This document shows, piece by piece, positions 1 through 13,800 of a stretch of DNA of 64,000 nt. This stretch comes from Aphrophora alni. Taxonomy: Eukaryota > Arthropoda > Insecta > Hemiptera > Aphrophoridae. The notes beneath the pieces are model-generated. The model worked only from the letters and a program-made list of their open reading frames with translations. It ran no database searches and was not told the origin of the DNA. Both the position numbers and the translations under genes were made by a program. Position 1 is the first letter of the stretch, and each line of letters opens with the position of its first letter. Location: NCBI GenBank assembly GCA_963513935.1, contig OY740771.1, forward strand, positions 18,087,349 through 18,151,348, written 5' to 3'.

Positions 1-1580
1 GCATTTATTTTTGTTTTATTTTAAGAAATCTCTTTTTAAAATGTAAAATAAATAAAAAATATCATAACCATAAGAAAAAATAACATTTGATGAATTTTCG
101 AAACATCATGTATAGGCGCCTGACTTTTGACTCACTCTGTAGATAGAGGATATCAATTTCTACAAAATGCCGTTTGTTCCATGTTTCTATCTTCATTGGA
201 ACCAGAAATGTTAAGGCCTACTAAATGGCTTTTTAGTCGATTAATGTATTCTATGCATATCAAGATAATAAAACTATAATTATAGTCTATGTAATCAAAA
301 TTCCTACCACTCAAACTCTTTATGATGTTGGGTCAATACAGTAACTTATTTGAAATGGGACTCCTAATACACCTAACAAGAGTGTAATCGCTTAAAAAAT
401 TCTGGACGAATATTTCAAAATAATTTAAATTACCCGAAAGAAGTATAAACACTTAAGGAGGTAACTGAATCATCAACTATCACAAGCTAAAAGTCAAAAT
501 ATAAAACTACTCGCAAACATGTTTATGATTGAATTACTCAGCCTTTTTGAAAATAATTTGAAAATATTGTGAAGGGGTAGCAAAGGAAAAAAGTCTTTAC
601 ACTACTATATATAATACAAAATCTGTTGTGGGCCTAAGCCTGTTAGACAGCTTTACACCAGGTGATGTGTAGTCAGCACATCGAGTTTACATTGTTTTTG
701 TTATTTCTAGCTTTTGTAAACAGGATTTGCTATATAGTAATTATTTACTTTTACCTCAAAATGTTGGGTGCACAATTTAAATTTGTTAAACACTCATACA
801 ATTCAACTCTGAACCTCTTGTACACAAAGAAAGACCACTTAGTCATTAGAATAACTGTGGAATATTCTATACTCTACCAATGTCTAAGTCTCATCCTAAG
901 AACCTCGATAATTGGATCATTTTCATTGCACATTTTTACTTTAATCATTTAACATAGTTCAATATCGAGTTTTTACAAAAATCTTCAATTGTAATGAGAC
1001 ACAACATTCATAAACAAAATATGGAACAGTAATCAATTTTTACGGTGAGTGATTTTACAAAACAAAAAAAAATTGAGAACAAATTTGTTAGTAAAGTTTG
1101 ATCAACAAAAATATTGTCACAAACAGACTTATGGAATGAGATATTTTGTACACATTTTTAGGTTAACCTTACAATAGCGCTGGCAAGAATAAAGAGGGTC
1201 CTACAAAAAAAATATATAACATATTGGACCAAGATTCTATAGTAAATATAGAGTTGGGTAAAATTATTTTGTTGGGTTCAAGCAAAGTTGGCAGTAATGA
1301 TTTTTATTGTTTGTGTTTAGTCATCCTTTTAACTTTCCTGGTATAAAATTATTGACAGTAAGCAACAAGTGTAAAATATTGATATAAATATATACTGAGA
1401 TAGAGAATAAAGTGGGCACTATTTCATATTTTTCCAAAATTATCAATTTTAATAATGACAAAATGAAAAATAAATGGATTTCTAGGTGGAAGGTATCCAA
1501 ACTAAAAATATATTTGAAAGGACTTTATTTTTTATTATTGAGACTGGGGAGAGTGTTTTATAAAACCTCCTGCACTGCGA
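1..1580. other. AT-rich 3' flank, no feature seen
   Basis: Short chance ORFs only; none has a recognisable motif, splice context or repeat structure. Confidence 0.5.
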
Positions 1581-1599
1581 CCTAGTTAGATCTTTTGTG

Positions 1600-1815
1600 C
1601 CCCCCTCTTGTTGGACTCAGGAGAGATCTATGTCTTTGACAAAATTGATCAGACCCCTGGACGAGAGGCTTAGTAATTCTTCTTCCGAAATGAAGATAAA
1701 TTCTAGAAATTTATGTCTTTTTTGGCATAAGGGCAGGCACTCCATGATGAAGTGTTCCATCTCTTCACCACAGTACCTGAAAGTATCATCGTCCACCAGG
1801 CCCATCTTATTTAAG
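1600..1815 (-). mobile_element. LINE (jockey-type) RNase H tail fragment
   Basis: The minus-strand frame reads RYCGEEMEHFIMECLPLCQK then SEEELLSLSSRGLINFVK. The Cys/Gly-Glu-Glu/His/Cys pattern with a following (L)SLSPRGLINF-like tail is typical of the C-terminus of jockey-group non-LTR retrotransposons. Only the last 60 or so residues survive. Confidence 0.6.
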
Positions 1816-3133
1816 TGATATTGAAAGGACTTATATACACACTCAGTTTACACCACTGCAAAGATAATGGAAATGCAAAAACTTTTTTTTTTCTTCTTTT
1901 TTTTCTGAGCATGCACCACATTCCAGATGATTAGTTTGCATGATCACAAAGTTTACAGTATATATTATTAAAGACACTAAAGTTACAAGCAAGTTATTGT
2001 TTAGCCAAGTAAAAGTCTGTTACGACTGTTTAGTATCACTTTAGAACTCAATATGAACAAAAATATGTAACACTAAAACACATTGGAAGCATTCAACACA
2101 CTTAAAAATTCTACAACTGTTGGGAACTATGATGCTGAATGTAAAAGTTGAGAGTTTTGACTTCTAGTAGCAGATATTTTCCAGCTGAAAAAAATCACTA
2201 CCTCTTTCATTTAACCATTTGTAAACATAACCATAAATTAGATGATAGTGGGAAAGAAAAATAATTTACTGGTAACTTAAATTATTTCTAATTGAAGTAT
2301 TACATTTAAATTAGGACCATTATTATCTAAAGTATTAATAATATTAAAAACTTGTAGTTGTTTATTTATTTTTACTTTTGATTTGTAAAACTTTGAAGTT
2401 ACAAATTCAAACAAAACGGAAACAATTCTATTCTGCTACTTCTCAACAATTTATTCAATGGAATATCAGTTGTTTAATTATACATCAAAGAAGTGTGTGG
2501 ATACTTTTCTACATTCTACCGGTCCTGCTGACTGCATTCATTCAACAAACTAGAACCACAAAACGAAGGCTACACGAAGTTTGTTGTCTGTAAAATTTGC
2601 TGGAAATATACGAACCTCTTAATAAATAATAATAATTTTCTTAATACTTTAATTTAGTTTGTATTTTATTATACATGTACCGTATATGAGGTTAAGTGTA
2701 ACAAAGGACCGTAAGTTCTAACTTTATCTTTAAAAATTAAGATGTTTATTTATCTATTTATTCATAACCTCCTATCAAGAACAATATTTATGTCACAAAT
2801 AATGTTCACCAGGTTAAGATCAACAACCTGAAATCCTGAATATGAGATGTTGTCGATACAGAAACTCTGAACAAGCTTAAAGCAACCTAGAATAATTCTA
2901 TATCTAATAATTCTAGATATAATTATTATATCTATTGGGTGTCTGGATATATCAGAGGTGACCACATTGAAATTGATTAAAACAATTAAAGTGAGAAATA
3001 CTTCAATAGTTTTCTTTATATGGTGTAAATAATAAAGAGTTACCAAGATGTGATATTTTTATATTATTTACTTTATAACCTGACACCAAAATTGCAGCAA
3101 AATAATATGCTAGATATAATTAAAAAATGAAAC

Positions 3134-3182
<49 letters not shown>

Positions 3183-4020
3183 CATACTTACGTTCAGTTT
3201 CTTGGATTAAAATTAAAGCAGACACCAAACTTTTAAAAATTGACCGAAACCAGAAACTCGTAATAAGTATCAATAATTCCTTACTATAAGCTTACACTGT
3301 TTAGTAATTGAACTATTATGAAAACACCAATTTCAAAATTAACCGATTTATTTAAAACAAATTAATATATTCTGAATTAAATAAATTGTTTTTTTGAAAA
3401 TATGTGTTTATCTTTGACTACTTGCTATGCGGAACACCCTTCTTGGAATGGTAACGGCTGTTCAATAAATAGGCTCTTTTATAAGCAAGTCAATTACACA
3501 CTGAAAGCTAATTATGTTAGTTTTACTTTATCTATAATAATAATATGAGATAATATTTGTGGAACACATAATTACTCCTTCAAACTGAACTAACGCATGC
3601 ATTTTATTCAGGTTATACTCATGTTGTGAAGTTTGCCACATCTAACTCCAAGGCTTTTTCTGTGGGTTCTAGAGCCCCTTAGGGGTTGCATTTAGTGCAT
3701 TTCTGTTTAATATAATATTTATGGTTTGAAGACAAGTACAATACCTTTAGTTTAACAAAAATGTTACTATTGTTTTATTATAAAAGAAGACCTTATAGGA
3801 AGTTAGACAATATATTAACCTTACCTGATTGTTAGCCCATATTTATTTCTTGTGAGTATAGATGAGTACCAAGATTTTGAACATTTATAAATAAATATTT
3901 TACAGTATATTTATTTATTTAAATACAGAGTAAGCTTGCTCCAATTGCTCCATAAATGTAAATCATATTTAACTGACGATATCAAGTTTACAATAATGTA
4001 AATCTAGGTTTATTTTAGTT
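1816..4020. other. AT-rich 3' flank with one TA array
   Basis: Contains the (TA)n array at 3134-3179 and otherwise only chance ORFs. Nothing else supported. Confidence 0.45.
3134..3179. repeat. (TA)n microsatellite
   Basis: About 23 uninterrupted TA units. Confidence 0.95.
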
Positions 4021-4044
4021 TTTTGCCAATTCTCCCAGTAATTT

Positions 4045-4195
4045 TCTTTGATTTGCAATTATCACACAGATCTGAGACATTAATCTTTAAATTTAACCAT
4101 AACTTGAACAAAATCGGTAAACTCGATTTTGAGAAATTGCATATTATTAACAGCCTCTTGGACAATGCTTTGGTTTTTTTTACTGAGAACACCCA
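4045..4195 (+). repeat. Dispersed repeat family A, copy 1
   Basis: Core CGATTTTGAGAAATTGCATA, preceded by ATTTGCAATTATCACA and followed by AACAGCCTCTTGGACAATG. It aligns by eye with copies at 12270-12590, 13630-13915 and 23635-23760. No coding content recognised. Confidence 0.55.
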
Positions 4196-4254
4196 AAATG
4201 TTTATTAGTTCCTAGGGCATTAGGTGGAAAACCTTTAGACTATTTTAGTTTGCT

Positions 4255-4715
4255 GTGTGTGATGACATATTTTTGGAGCAAACAGTGTGTTCTACTAAAT
4301 GCTATACACTTGAAGTGTTTTTTGGACCATCAACTAATCCTTCATCACAAATTCATAGAAGGAAGGAATTAACTGTCAATGAATTAAAAATTTGTATTGC
4401 ACTATTTTTTCATACAGGCACAATAGACTTCAAGATTATTGGAGGACAGGGAAGCTGTTTGGACTCATCTATTTTTCTCAATACATGAGTCATGATAGAG
4501 TTCTTCTCATTTTGTTGTGTTTACATTTTTCAACAGACAACCAAAAAGTTCAAACCGTCTACACAAAGTAGAAAATATTGTTGATAGTTTTAACAAGATG
4601 ATGTCTATTCACTATACAGAGAAAAACTTTTCACTTGACGAATGTAAGGTGTTATGGTATGATTTAACACTATAATTTCAAATGTGGCCAGCCCACAAAC
4701 ACAAGTTCAGTGCGC
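4255..4715 (+). mobile_element. piggyBac transposase remnant
   Basis: Broken plus-strand frames read ELKICIALFFHTGTID, then (after a frameshift) YWRTGKLFGLIYFSQYMSHD, LCLHFSTDNQK and, around 4590-4660, DSFNKMMSIHYT with LDEC. This order matches the DDE core of piggyBac/PGBD transposases, including the LDE(C) region. Frameshifts and stops show it is dead. No TTAA-flanked ends were found for it. Confidence 0.75.
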
Positions 4716-5060
4716 TCGGTGTCCCAGAGCACCAAAAATTTCCTCCCACCCTAAAATAATCAAATCTTTAGATTACCAACAAGGTAACCAGCAGGTATGT
4801 TCTGCTATATCATAGCTCTTATGTCTAGGCACCCAAGTTAACAATTCTCAAAAACAAAATTGAATAATGAACTCAATGTTTCATAGCACTCAATTATGAT
4901 TTAAACTTAAATGTAAATATTGCATGTCATAAATAATTCAAATTATTCTCGATTAAAACTGTTTATAAAAATATAAACGTCATTAAATAAATATAAAATA
5001 AATATTTACAAATTAGGGTATAACTTTAAAATAAAAATATTGTATAATCAGTGTCGAGAC

Positions 5061-5066
5061 TTTATT
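5061..5066 (-). promoter_or_regulatory. Possible poly(A) signal overlapping the CFAP47 stop
   Basis: The minus strand reads GAATAAAG, so the AATAAA hexamer contains the TAA stop. If used, the 3' UTR would be only tens of bases. It could equally be coincidence in AT-rich sequence. Confidence 0.35.
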
Positions 5067-5195
5067 CAATTGTTATATCATATGATCTAATCTCATTTTG
5101 ATCCTCTGATGTTAGTACGAGTTGTGTTTCCAAAGGAAGTGTACAACCATCCTGAATATGGATGGAAAGAGGAGTGGTACTTGTGAGCCTTACAT
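5062..5195 (-). CDS. CFAP47: CFAP47-like exon K, terminal exon with stop
   Basis: 134 nt. The acceptor is TATTTTTCAG. Two bases complete an Asp codon, then the frame is open to TAA at 5062-5064. It encodes VRLTSTTPLSIHIQDG and ends EIRSYDITIE. The stop codon lies inside an AATAAA hexamer (minus strand of 5061-5066). The next minus-strand AATAAA I noticed is near 4200. Confidence 0.8.
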
Positions 5196-8100
5196 CTGAA
5201 AAATATATTTAAAATATTTATACCGAGTGGTGAAAAAATTACTTAGAAAGATTAATGAAGCTTAATAAAAAAATAAAGTATCCTCAATCAACTTAATTGC
5301 AGTAAATTAATTTTTGTTTGTAAAATTGGTGTCAATGATGAATTATAACTTTGCAATGATACTTTGGATTATGTACTGTCATTGATTCAGATTATTTGTG
5401 TAGATTTGTATTTTAAGCAGTTTGGAGTGTCATTTATTTTAGGTGATGTTATCTAAGAAGAACAAATATTGGTGTTAAAACTCTTTTTAACTACTGTTAA
5501 TAATGATATTAATACAAAACAAATGCAAGTTATAGATATTTAATACCATCATAAAAAAGGTTTCTGTTCTGTTTAAAATTGTTACATGTTTCTACCATAT
5601 TTTGGTCGGTTTTGTTTTTAATCAGTCGAATTTCTGTTTCTTGCATTTGAAATGTCTTTATTTTCATCAGTTTTTCAGAATTAAATTCTTTACAAGTTTG
5701 GTCATAAAGTTTTATTTGACTCAACTATTTTATGTTTACACCAGTTTTCTTGGAAATTACTAAGATACAGTTCCGGAAACTATTTTATTCAATTTTTCAG
5801 ATTAAAAATCATATAAAAATGCCAAATTTGTTCCGTAATTTGGGTTCCAAGAATTACAGTATGGATTCATTTCACTTTTGGAACAAAAAAAAAAAAATTC
5901 ACAAACCATAACTTGAAAACAATGATGTAGTTCGTATGACTTTTTTTAAATATTATTACTCTTAGAATCAGTTCCCAAAGTATAGCCATGCAATTTTGAA
6001 TCACCCTGTATATATGATGGGCTGAAATATTTTCAAAATACTCAACAGTACAAATACTGCTCAAGAGAATATTCAAATGCAACATATTAAACATAATTGT
6101 TGATCAGCTGTTTTTGCCAAGTTATGGGGAAAACATGGTAAAATATTTAACCCTAGATTACTTAGTTCATTGTTACGTGATCACTATTCATTCATAAATT
6201 TTACTACTTTCTGTTTTTATTTTTATTATTATTTTTTAAACTTTACTATAGTGTTGACTATTTTTTATATTAAATCCTCTATTGTTTTTAAGTGTTTTTA
6301 AAAATATTTAACAATGAACTCCTACATATTTTAACTGTAAAAAAATGTCTTTTACCACCACTACAAGTACGTTTTAAAAAAATAATTAATCTGGAAAAAA
6401 AATCGAAAAAAATATAATTATTATTTTATTGGAAAAATTAATCGGATATTCATAAAATACATCATTTATAAGTGTTTAATTTATATAAAAAGAGAAAAAT
6501 GATTTACAATAAGTTCATTAGGTAGAATGCCAAAAATGCCAAAATTAGAGTCCTGTCTTCACTGAGAATCACATTCCTTGCAGTGATTAATATACACTTA
6601 GTAGCTAAATCAAACACTTTGAACTCTAAAATCACTATTTACTCAATAAACTATTTACAACACTAAAAAACTAACAATATAAAAACAATAATTTACAAAA
6701 AAAATATTCAAACACTTAATAGTTAAAACTTTCGCAAACACTATTCTTTCGTAAAATATACGTCACGAGCTTGAGTACGGTAGTAACGGTTCAACTTTGA
6801 GCTTAGCCTAAGAGACTGTGGCCTCTATTCACAATGGCAGGAAGGTAAACAAAAAGACAGAGCGTGTCCGTCTTTTGTCTACGAGTTCTCCGAATTTTAC
6901 AAAGGGCGGGTCGTAATTTTTACGAACAAGTAGTGTTCTAGGGTTAAATATTAAAACACCAGTATTTATTTATGTATTTTTTAAAAAAAATTATATTCCT
7001 GGGGAATTGATTATATCATTAACAATTAATTATAATTCCACAATATTTATGTTCAACCTAATCTTGGGTGTTGTAGACAATTACCAAGACATTATGTTTC
7101 AGTTTTTGTCAATAATACAATTACTTCTGACCTACTTACAAAAAGAAATAAAAAAAAGTTTGCTTTTTAATTATAAAAGGTAAATCTTCTGTGTTATAAA
7201 TATTTTCTAATGTTAATGCTTTTCGAGATATTTAACATTAAAATATTTTAAACGTCCATCATTTTGAAAATGTACAATATTGGCATAATGTACAATTGGT
7301 TTTCTGGCATAATGGTAAAAAGTTACATAAGAAATGTGTATGCCTAATCCTAATCGCATACAAAGATATATTATTTTAAAAAACACAAAATGGTTGACAT
7401 ATGAACATTGAAGCATTTCCTGGCCTATGTTTAAATAAACTTTTTTCATATTTTGACACATTTTTAGCTCCTATAATCAGGTCCCAAAATATACCATGGA
7501 ATTTTTAATAATCCTGTATATTCGATTTTTTAAATTATTCCTAAAAAATTATACAAGTGAGAAAAAATAGAACAAATCAAGGAGTAACTAGGTAATGGTA
7601 AAAGTGTCGGTGTAGTATACAGTTTGGATTTGATTTAGATGATGCTAAATTACTGTGATGTATATAAGTGTTATCGATTCCATAAGTGAGATTGCAATAC
7701 AAATTAGAATTTCTACATTAGAAACTTGCTAATAGATAGAATCATCAGTCAATTACCATATTATTCAACCACTCTTTATTGAAACTATTGTCACTATACG
7801 GTTAGATAACAATACCTTAGTATCATTTCTTGTTATAATTCATGACGGCCTCAAATTATATTTTTCAACACCTAATGATTATTTCTCCAGAGAGTTTCTT
7901 TAATTACTTGTTAATGTTTATCAATAAATTACTAATAATCAGTTTTGTATAAAAGACAATTAGCAACATAGTAACTCATGACATAACCTCTAATTAGGCT
8001 AACAATTACAGTTATAATATAATGAAATTTACCTTTCTAACGAAAAATAAATTATTTTAACAGTAAAAAATATCACATTTGAAATTATTGACAAAATATC

Positions 8101-10815
8101 TGTTTTAGGGTAATTCTGAGACTAAATATGTTTTGTTTGTACTTAAAATTTCTGTATCTAAATAGAGTCTAGGCTCACTTCTCACAAACAATTGAACCTG
8201 TGAGCCCAAATAAATGTTGCATTAACTTCCTCATACATTCATTTGCAACACTAAAACCTACACAGACAAAATTAGTATATTCTTCATCATCTCTCCAAAA
8301 TACTGGTACATGAGTTTTTAATACAAAATTTTAATATATGTCTATCAAGTTTTCAAAAAGTATTGAGGAAAAATTACCTATATTTATCACATATAATCAA
8401 TAATTTTGCAAAACAAAAGTCAAGAGGTAACTTTTTAGTTGTACCTTTCTATGTCTAATGGTATTATTGTAGAATATCCTAAAAATATCCTGACTTAAAT
8501 ATTTAGTTACTAAATATCTAATCAATTAACAAGGATAATGACGTGATCTATTTTGTAATTAATTTATTTTAAACCTTATTTTCCATGTTACTAGATTATA
8601 ATATTCGTAGAATACCAGGAGGGTGGGGGAAGAGGAGGGGGTAAACTAAAAGTAAGTGTATCAGAGGGCAACAAAAGTCTAAATCTGTCCTTGTTTGTGG
8701 TAAATTTAAACTTAAAATAGTTATTAATTTTCTTTTACTTAAGGGTTAATTCACTGGTTAATTCGCATATATCTCTCATTTTATAAAAATTTGCTCGTAA
8801 TTACTTGAGCTGAAATACTTTTTATTTGTGTGTATGTGAAAAAGTTTACGAAATGTATCTTTACCTTTTGATTTAAATAAAGTTTTTAATGACTAGTACT
8901 ACATTTCTGGTTGCAAACTTCACTTACCTGGTATTTTGAATGGACCACTAAAGGTTATATATTCGCTTGGACTCGACAGAACATATGTTTTAGACTTCTT
9001 AAAAATGTGTTGTATTTCTTCTGTCAGATTGTCTTTTTTGTCTCCAAGCAACCACTGAACCAATCTAAGACCAATATTTTTTTCTGAAACAATGCATTGT
9101 ATTATTTAAAACATTTTTACAATTAATTACCAAATGGTTTTCATATATAGAGAAATGAATGTGATGGTTAAAAAAATCATTGTTGAGTTTTGTATGGATA
9201 TATCCGTTTTGAGGACACCAGAGTTGAAGAAGTGGTTTTTAGGATGGCATCAGTAAGCCGTCTGTCATATGTGAAATGCACATAGCCCGTATGTACAGAT
9301 TTTATTCAAATTTGGTACATGAGTATATTTTTGCCATATCTAGCATGTTTTTTCTTTTTTAAATTTGTTTGATAATTCAAAATTTGGGTATACCTGCCAT
9401 AAGAAAAAAATTTTAAATTATGATTTTTTTTCAAAATGGGCTCCAACAATTTTGATCAAATTTTGAACAATTTCAAAATTGTTCCTAGGGACCCAAATTG
9501 TTTGTATAGGTTCGAAAATCCCGGTTCTTGAAATGTTGTTGAAAAACAACAACATTGGTTTTGGGGTGGCATAGAATATATAATTTCCTAAAACCAACTT
9601 TACTGAATTAGTTGACAATTTAGTACAATGTGAAGATTAATGAAACAAATCTGTGTAAAATAAGAAGTAAAAAATTATTAAAGTTCGCTAATAACTGACA
9701 AAAAACATAAATTAACCTTGATTGCCATCATAAAGAGCTTGATTTTAGCGAAGCAAGTTTAGGTCCTATTAACCTAACCGTGTCTATGGTAAATTTTCAA
9801 TTTTTGAATGACAACTACCAAAATTACATATTTGGTGACAAACAGTTATGGTTAGTTATTATGTGGTTTTGGGGGTGAGTTAGAAAGTTTGTGCAATGTT
9901 TTCCACAATTTATTTAAACAAATCGGTTTAGAAAACCACAGTATTTTGATAAAGACTTGCAACATAGATAACATTAAAGATTTAAGAGTATGAAGTTTTT
10001 TTTTTTAATTTGAGGTTTTTCAAGCTACAGTAATTTTAAATATATATTTTATAAATTGTTAATATTATACATTAATTTATATCAAACCACTAATTACGTG
10101 ACTGTTTATTTACCTTTAAAATTCAAGAGATATACGTCCTGAATAAAAACTTTAAAAATGAATAATAAACTGTACATATACGTTCTCACTTGTAGAAATG
10201 CACAGAATCAGGTAAGTTTGCCGATATCGCAACGAAATTGTTTTCCATGTACAAGATGACCAAGTAAGTAGATTCTAAACATTGTAAGTGGATGCTAAAC
10301 TGAATATCAAAATAAAGGAAAAATTTCCTATAAACATATGTCCAAAAAATGCTTCGTATCCTTCTATCTGTGTATTTGTATTTTTTTTCAAAAACAAGAC
10401 ATAACTCTAGAATAAATTTATATCAAATTTTGAAAAATGTTTTATACTGTTATTTTTCAGTGTACCAAACAATCTTATAATTTCTCACTTAACCATTTTT
10501 TTTTCTTTTTAATTTAGATACCAAGCATCTTGAAAACCAATAAGTTATAATGATTTAGTAAATTACAACAATTTAGTCTTCTTTTTATACTTTCTATTGA
10601 TTGAGAAAGTAAACAGTGTTTATGAAATATTTTAGAACTTTAGTATTTTATCATGTGTTTTCCTATTTCTAGACTACTAGGTCCTATATACCAAGAACCT
10701 ACTCTCCAAGGTAAGCCTGTGACTCCTATCCATACAAAATCTAAACTAATACGCTATGCACCCTATTAAAGACTAACCTATATATATTTATATTTTGTAA
10801 TTCTTAAGGTAGTTA

Positions 10816-10862
<47 letters not shown>

Positions 10863-13800
10863 CTGTGTATTAATAATTTTATTTTTATCACATCTCATCT
10901 ATTTTTTTAAAACAAGAATAATTTGTAATTATTATTTGTTACGGTAATTGAGCAGTATTTTCTGTTGTGTTTAATTCTCACAGAGTAAACTCGATCTTTT
11001 ACCATCTCCACACAGGATAATCCATCGTCAAGAAATCTGGGGAAAGAGAACGTCTTCAAATTTAGTTTCTTAATAAGGTCCTAACAATTGTTCAATAGTT
11101 TTGTTGTGAGCTGTCCTGTTGTTTTACGAGTTTTTCCTGAAGAGAGAATCGATTTCCAGTTGCGATATGACAGTGCCATGTAGCAATTCAAGGTACTTTT
11201 TGAAATAGAAAGAAATAAATCCCACCAGAAAAATACCGGCTCAAACAGTTCACCATGAACATTTAAAATTTCCTCCATCACCAGATATGGATTATCTAAT
11301 GTCCAGTAGTTACAGTTGTGTCTATTCATACATCCATTCAGTTGTGTCTTGTATGAAATCCATAAATAGGTATAGTCTATGGGATTCCCACTTACTTCAC
11401 CTGAAGTTTATTATATTTGTTTATGTTAAGAATTTATTTGTGGTGGAATAAATTTATTATTATTAGTCCAACAACTAAGATTACGTTCCACAACATTAAG
11501 ACCAAAACACTATTTTAGACCCACCTTCTCTAAAGGCATTATTTTAATATGGTAGACAAAAAAATTTAGTGATGTTTCGTCATATTTTCCTTCAACCTGT
11601 TACAAAAATCTTACCATTTACAAAGATAAAAAAGTGCCAGTTTTCCAAAAAAAAATTTTTTTAATTCAACAACTGCCATAAACAAAATTTTTAATTATGA
11701 TATTCTTCTAATATAGATAAAGATCAAATATTTTTCACAAACTTACAGTTACAAATATTTAATTTACAATTTGTAAGAATTAACTATTAGTTAATAGTGT
11801 GAATATTAGATGCACTGAACCTATATCATTGACCTACTCTACTGAAGTTAAGAGGTTAGGCCTACATTTCCTTTGTCTCAATAAATTCATTTCGTTGCAG
11901 TCTATGTCATTGTCATATTCAAACTTCTTCAGCTCAACCTTCATACCAAAGTGTCATGGACTCTTAGATAGTAGTAGTTCATTTACCTTCAAGTCAAGTA
12001 TACACATAAAAACATCTATTGATATAGATATTTTTTGAGGGACTTCTGCAGACAATTGGGTACAATCAATTAATTGTTAACAGGAAAGAAATGTAAGAGG
12101 GTGCACAAACAATGTGCAAACTTTCCCACACACCAGTACACAAATAAAAACCAAAGTCAAATTATAGGACAACTGCATAAAATATATTTTACAAATATCA
12201 AGAATTCAATACCAGCATTTTGTTTTTGTTTTTTCTCAATTATTCTTGAACCATAACAATAATCCTTTACTTTGTAATTCTTTTACTTGTAATTTAACAC
12301 AGTGATTTAGGTTATAAATGTTCAGACTTCAAACAAAATTTGAAAGAATTTGGTTTAGCTGATTTTGAGAAATTATGCTTTTTTTAACAGTTTGGTTGAG
12401 GGTTTTTTGGTTTTTTAGTTTTTTATCGATAATTCTCTAATTGGTATTACTGAGGAGATGATGACCAATATTGTGTTTTGTTTAGATTAATAGAGACCAC
12501 AATTTTAGCAGAACTTTATCAAAATTGTTGTACCAATTATGAGAAAATCAGAATTATGGGTTTTGGTCTTATAGGTAGTCTGAAATTTTGAGTTACATTT
12601 ACATTTAGTTAATGATAAGAAGTCAGGTTTCTTTAGTCCCATCAACCAAGCTATTATCATAGTGGGATAATCTATTTTTATAAAATAACTTACAAAATCA
12701 AACTTTTGAACATATATAATATATGCTTTGGCCGATTTTTATTTTCTTATAACAGAAATTCATGGTTTTTAAAAGTACTTCAATTTGAGGTGTCACAAGC
12801 CATATGTGTCCATTACAGTACACATTTTTGATATGAATGGTGGGAGAGGATAGGGAGTTTTTTTTCAATTTTGTAAATAAGTATTCTAAGGTTCTCCCCA
12901 AAGGTCCCGAGAACAGATTATCCAAATAGCTCTTTCCGTCTTTTAAATAATGGGTGTGATGAGTTAAAAATTAAAAAAAATAAATAAAAAAAAAAAGAAA
13001 GAAAATCACTCTCTATATAGCCCACATAAACACAAAAGAATGATACAAACATACAAACTATTGCAATGTATTTTTACTTTGAATGTTTGATCTTTATTAA
13101 CCTATTTCTTCTTAAAAATACCTGATATGCAATTTTCTTTTAAATAAAGGTAAATACATTGATTTGAGTCATTGAGCTACAACAACATTTAGGTTGGTTC
13201 AACAAAATTTGATTAAGTTAATTTGAAGATATAAAAGTTTTAAAACAAGTCGTAGCAAAATTTAGATAAATGTTTATATGAAGTAAATATCACGTATGAC
13301 ACCTTAATTATCTGATGCTTTCTGGTGCACATTTATATTTTTGAAACAAAACTTGAAATTTATAAGATAAATGATGTATAAACATTACACAAACTTTCAC
13401 TGACCCATCTTAAAAACCAAATAAAAACAAACCAAACTAATTGTCACAAAAAGTAGTAGTTGTCAATCAAAAAGTGAAAATGAACTATGGGTGCAATCTT
13501 TGAAAAATATTTAAATATATTTTAAACTTACTTCACCTATAGCATAGATACAACCTCAGCGTAAAGCTTATTAGTTGAAAATCAAGCTATTAATGACTGT
13601 GGTCGAGGGTTATTTTTGGTTTGTACCAATTATTATTCCTGAACTTGTGATTTGCACACCGGTTTGGGTCATTAATCTTCACACTTCACTAAAATTTAAA
13701 TAAAATTAATAGAGTCAATTTTGAGAAATTACATATTTTACAACAGTCCCATGATGATTTGTTTTACCAATTACTCACGAATCACTACTTTAAGAGAGAT

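Larger units (their letters stand above)
5196..8927 (-). other. CFAP47 intron (J-K)
   Basis: 3.7 kb, AT-rich. Holds a piggyBac-type non-autonomous element and two copies of a short repeat ending CACCCTGTATA or ATCCTGTATA. The remainder (7525-8927) shows nothing recognisable. Confidence 0.7.

Noticed and set aside
662..952. Hydrophobic 96-codon frame as a membrane protein gene
   Set aside because: Composition is what AT-rich DNA gives by chance, and no splice, repeat or homology evidence was seen.
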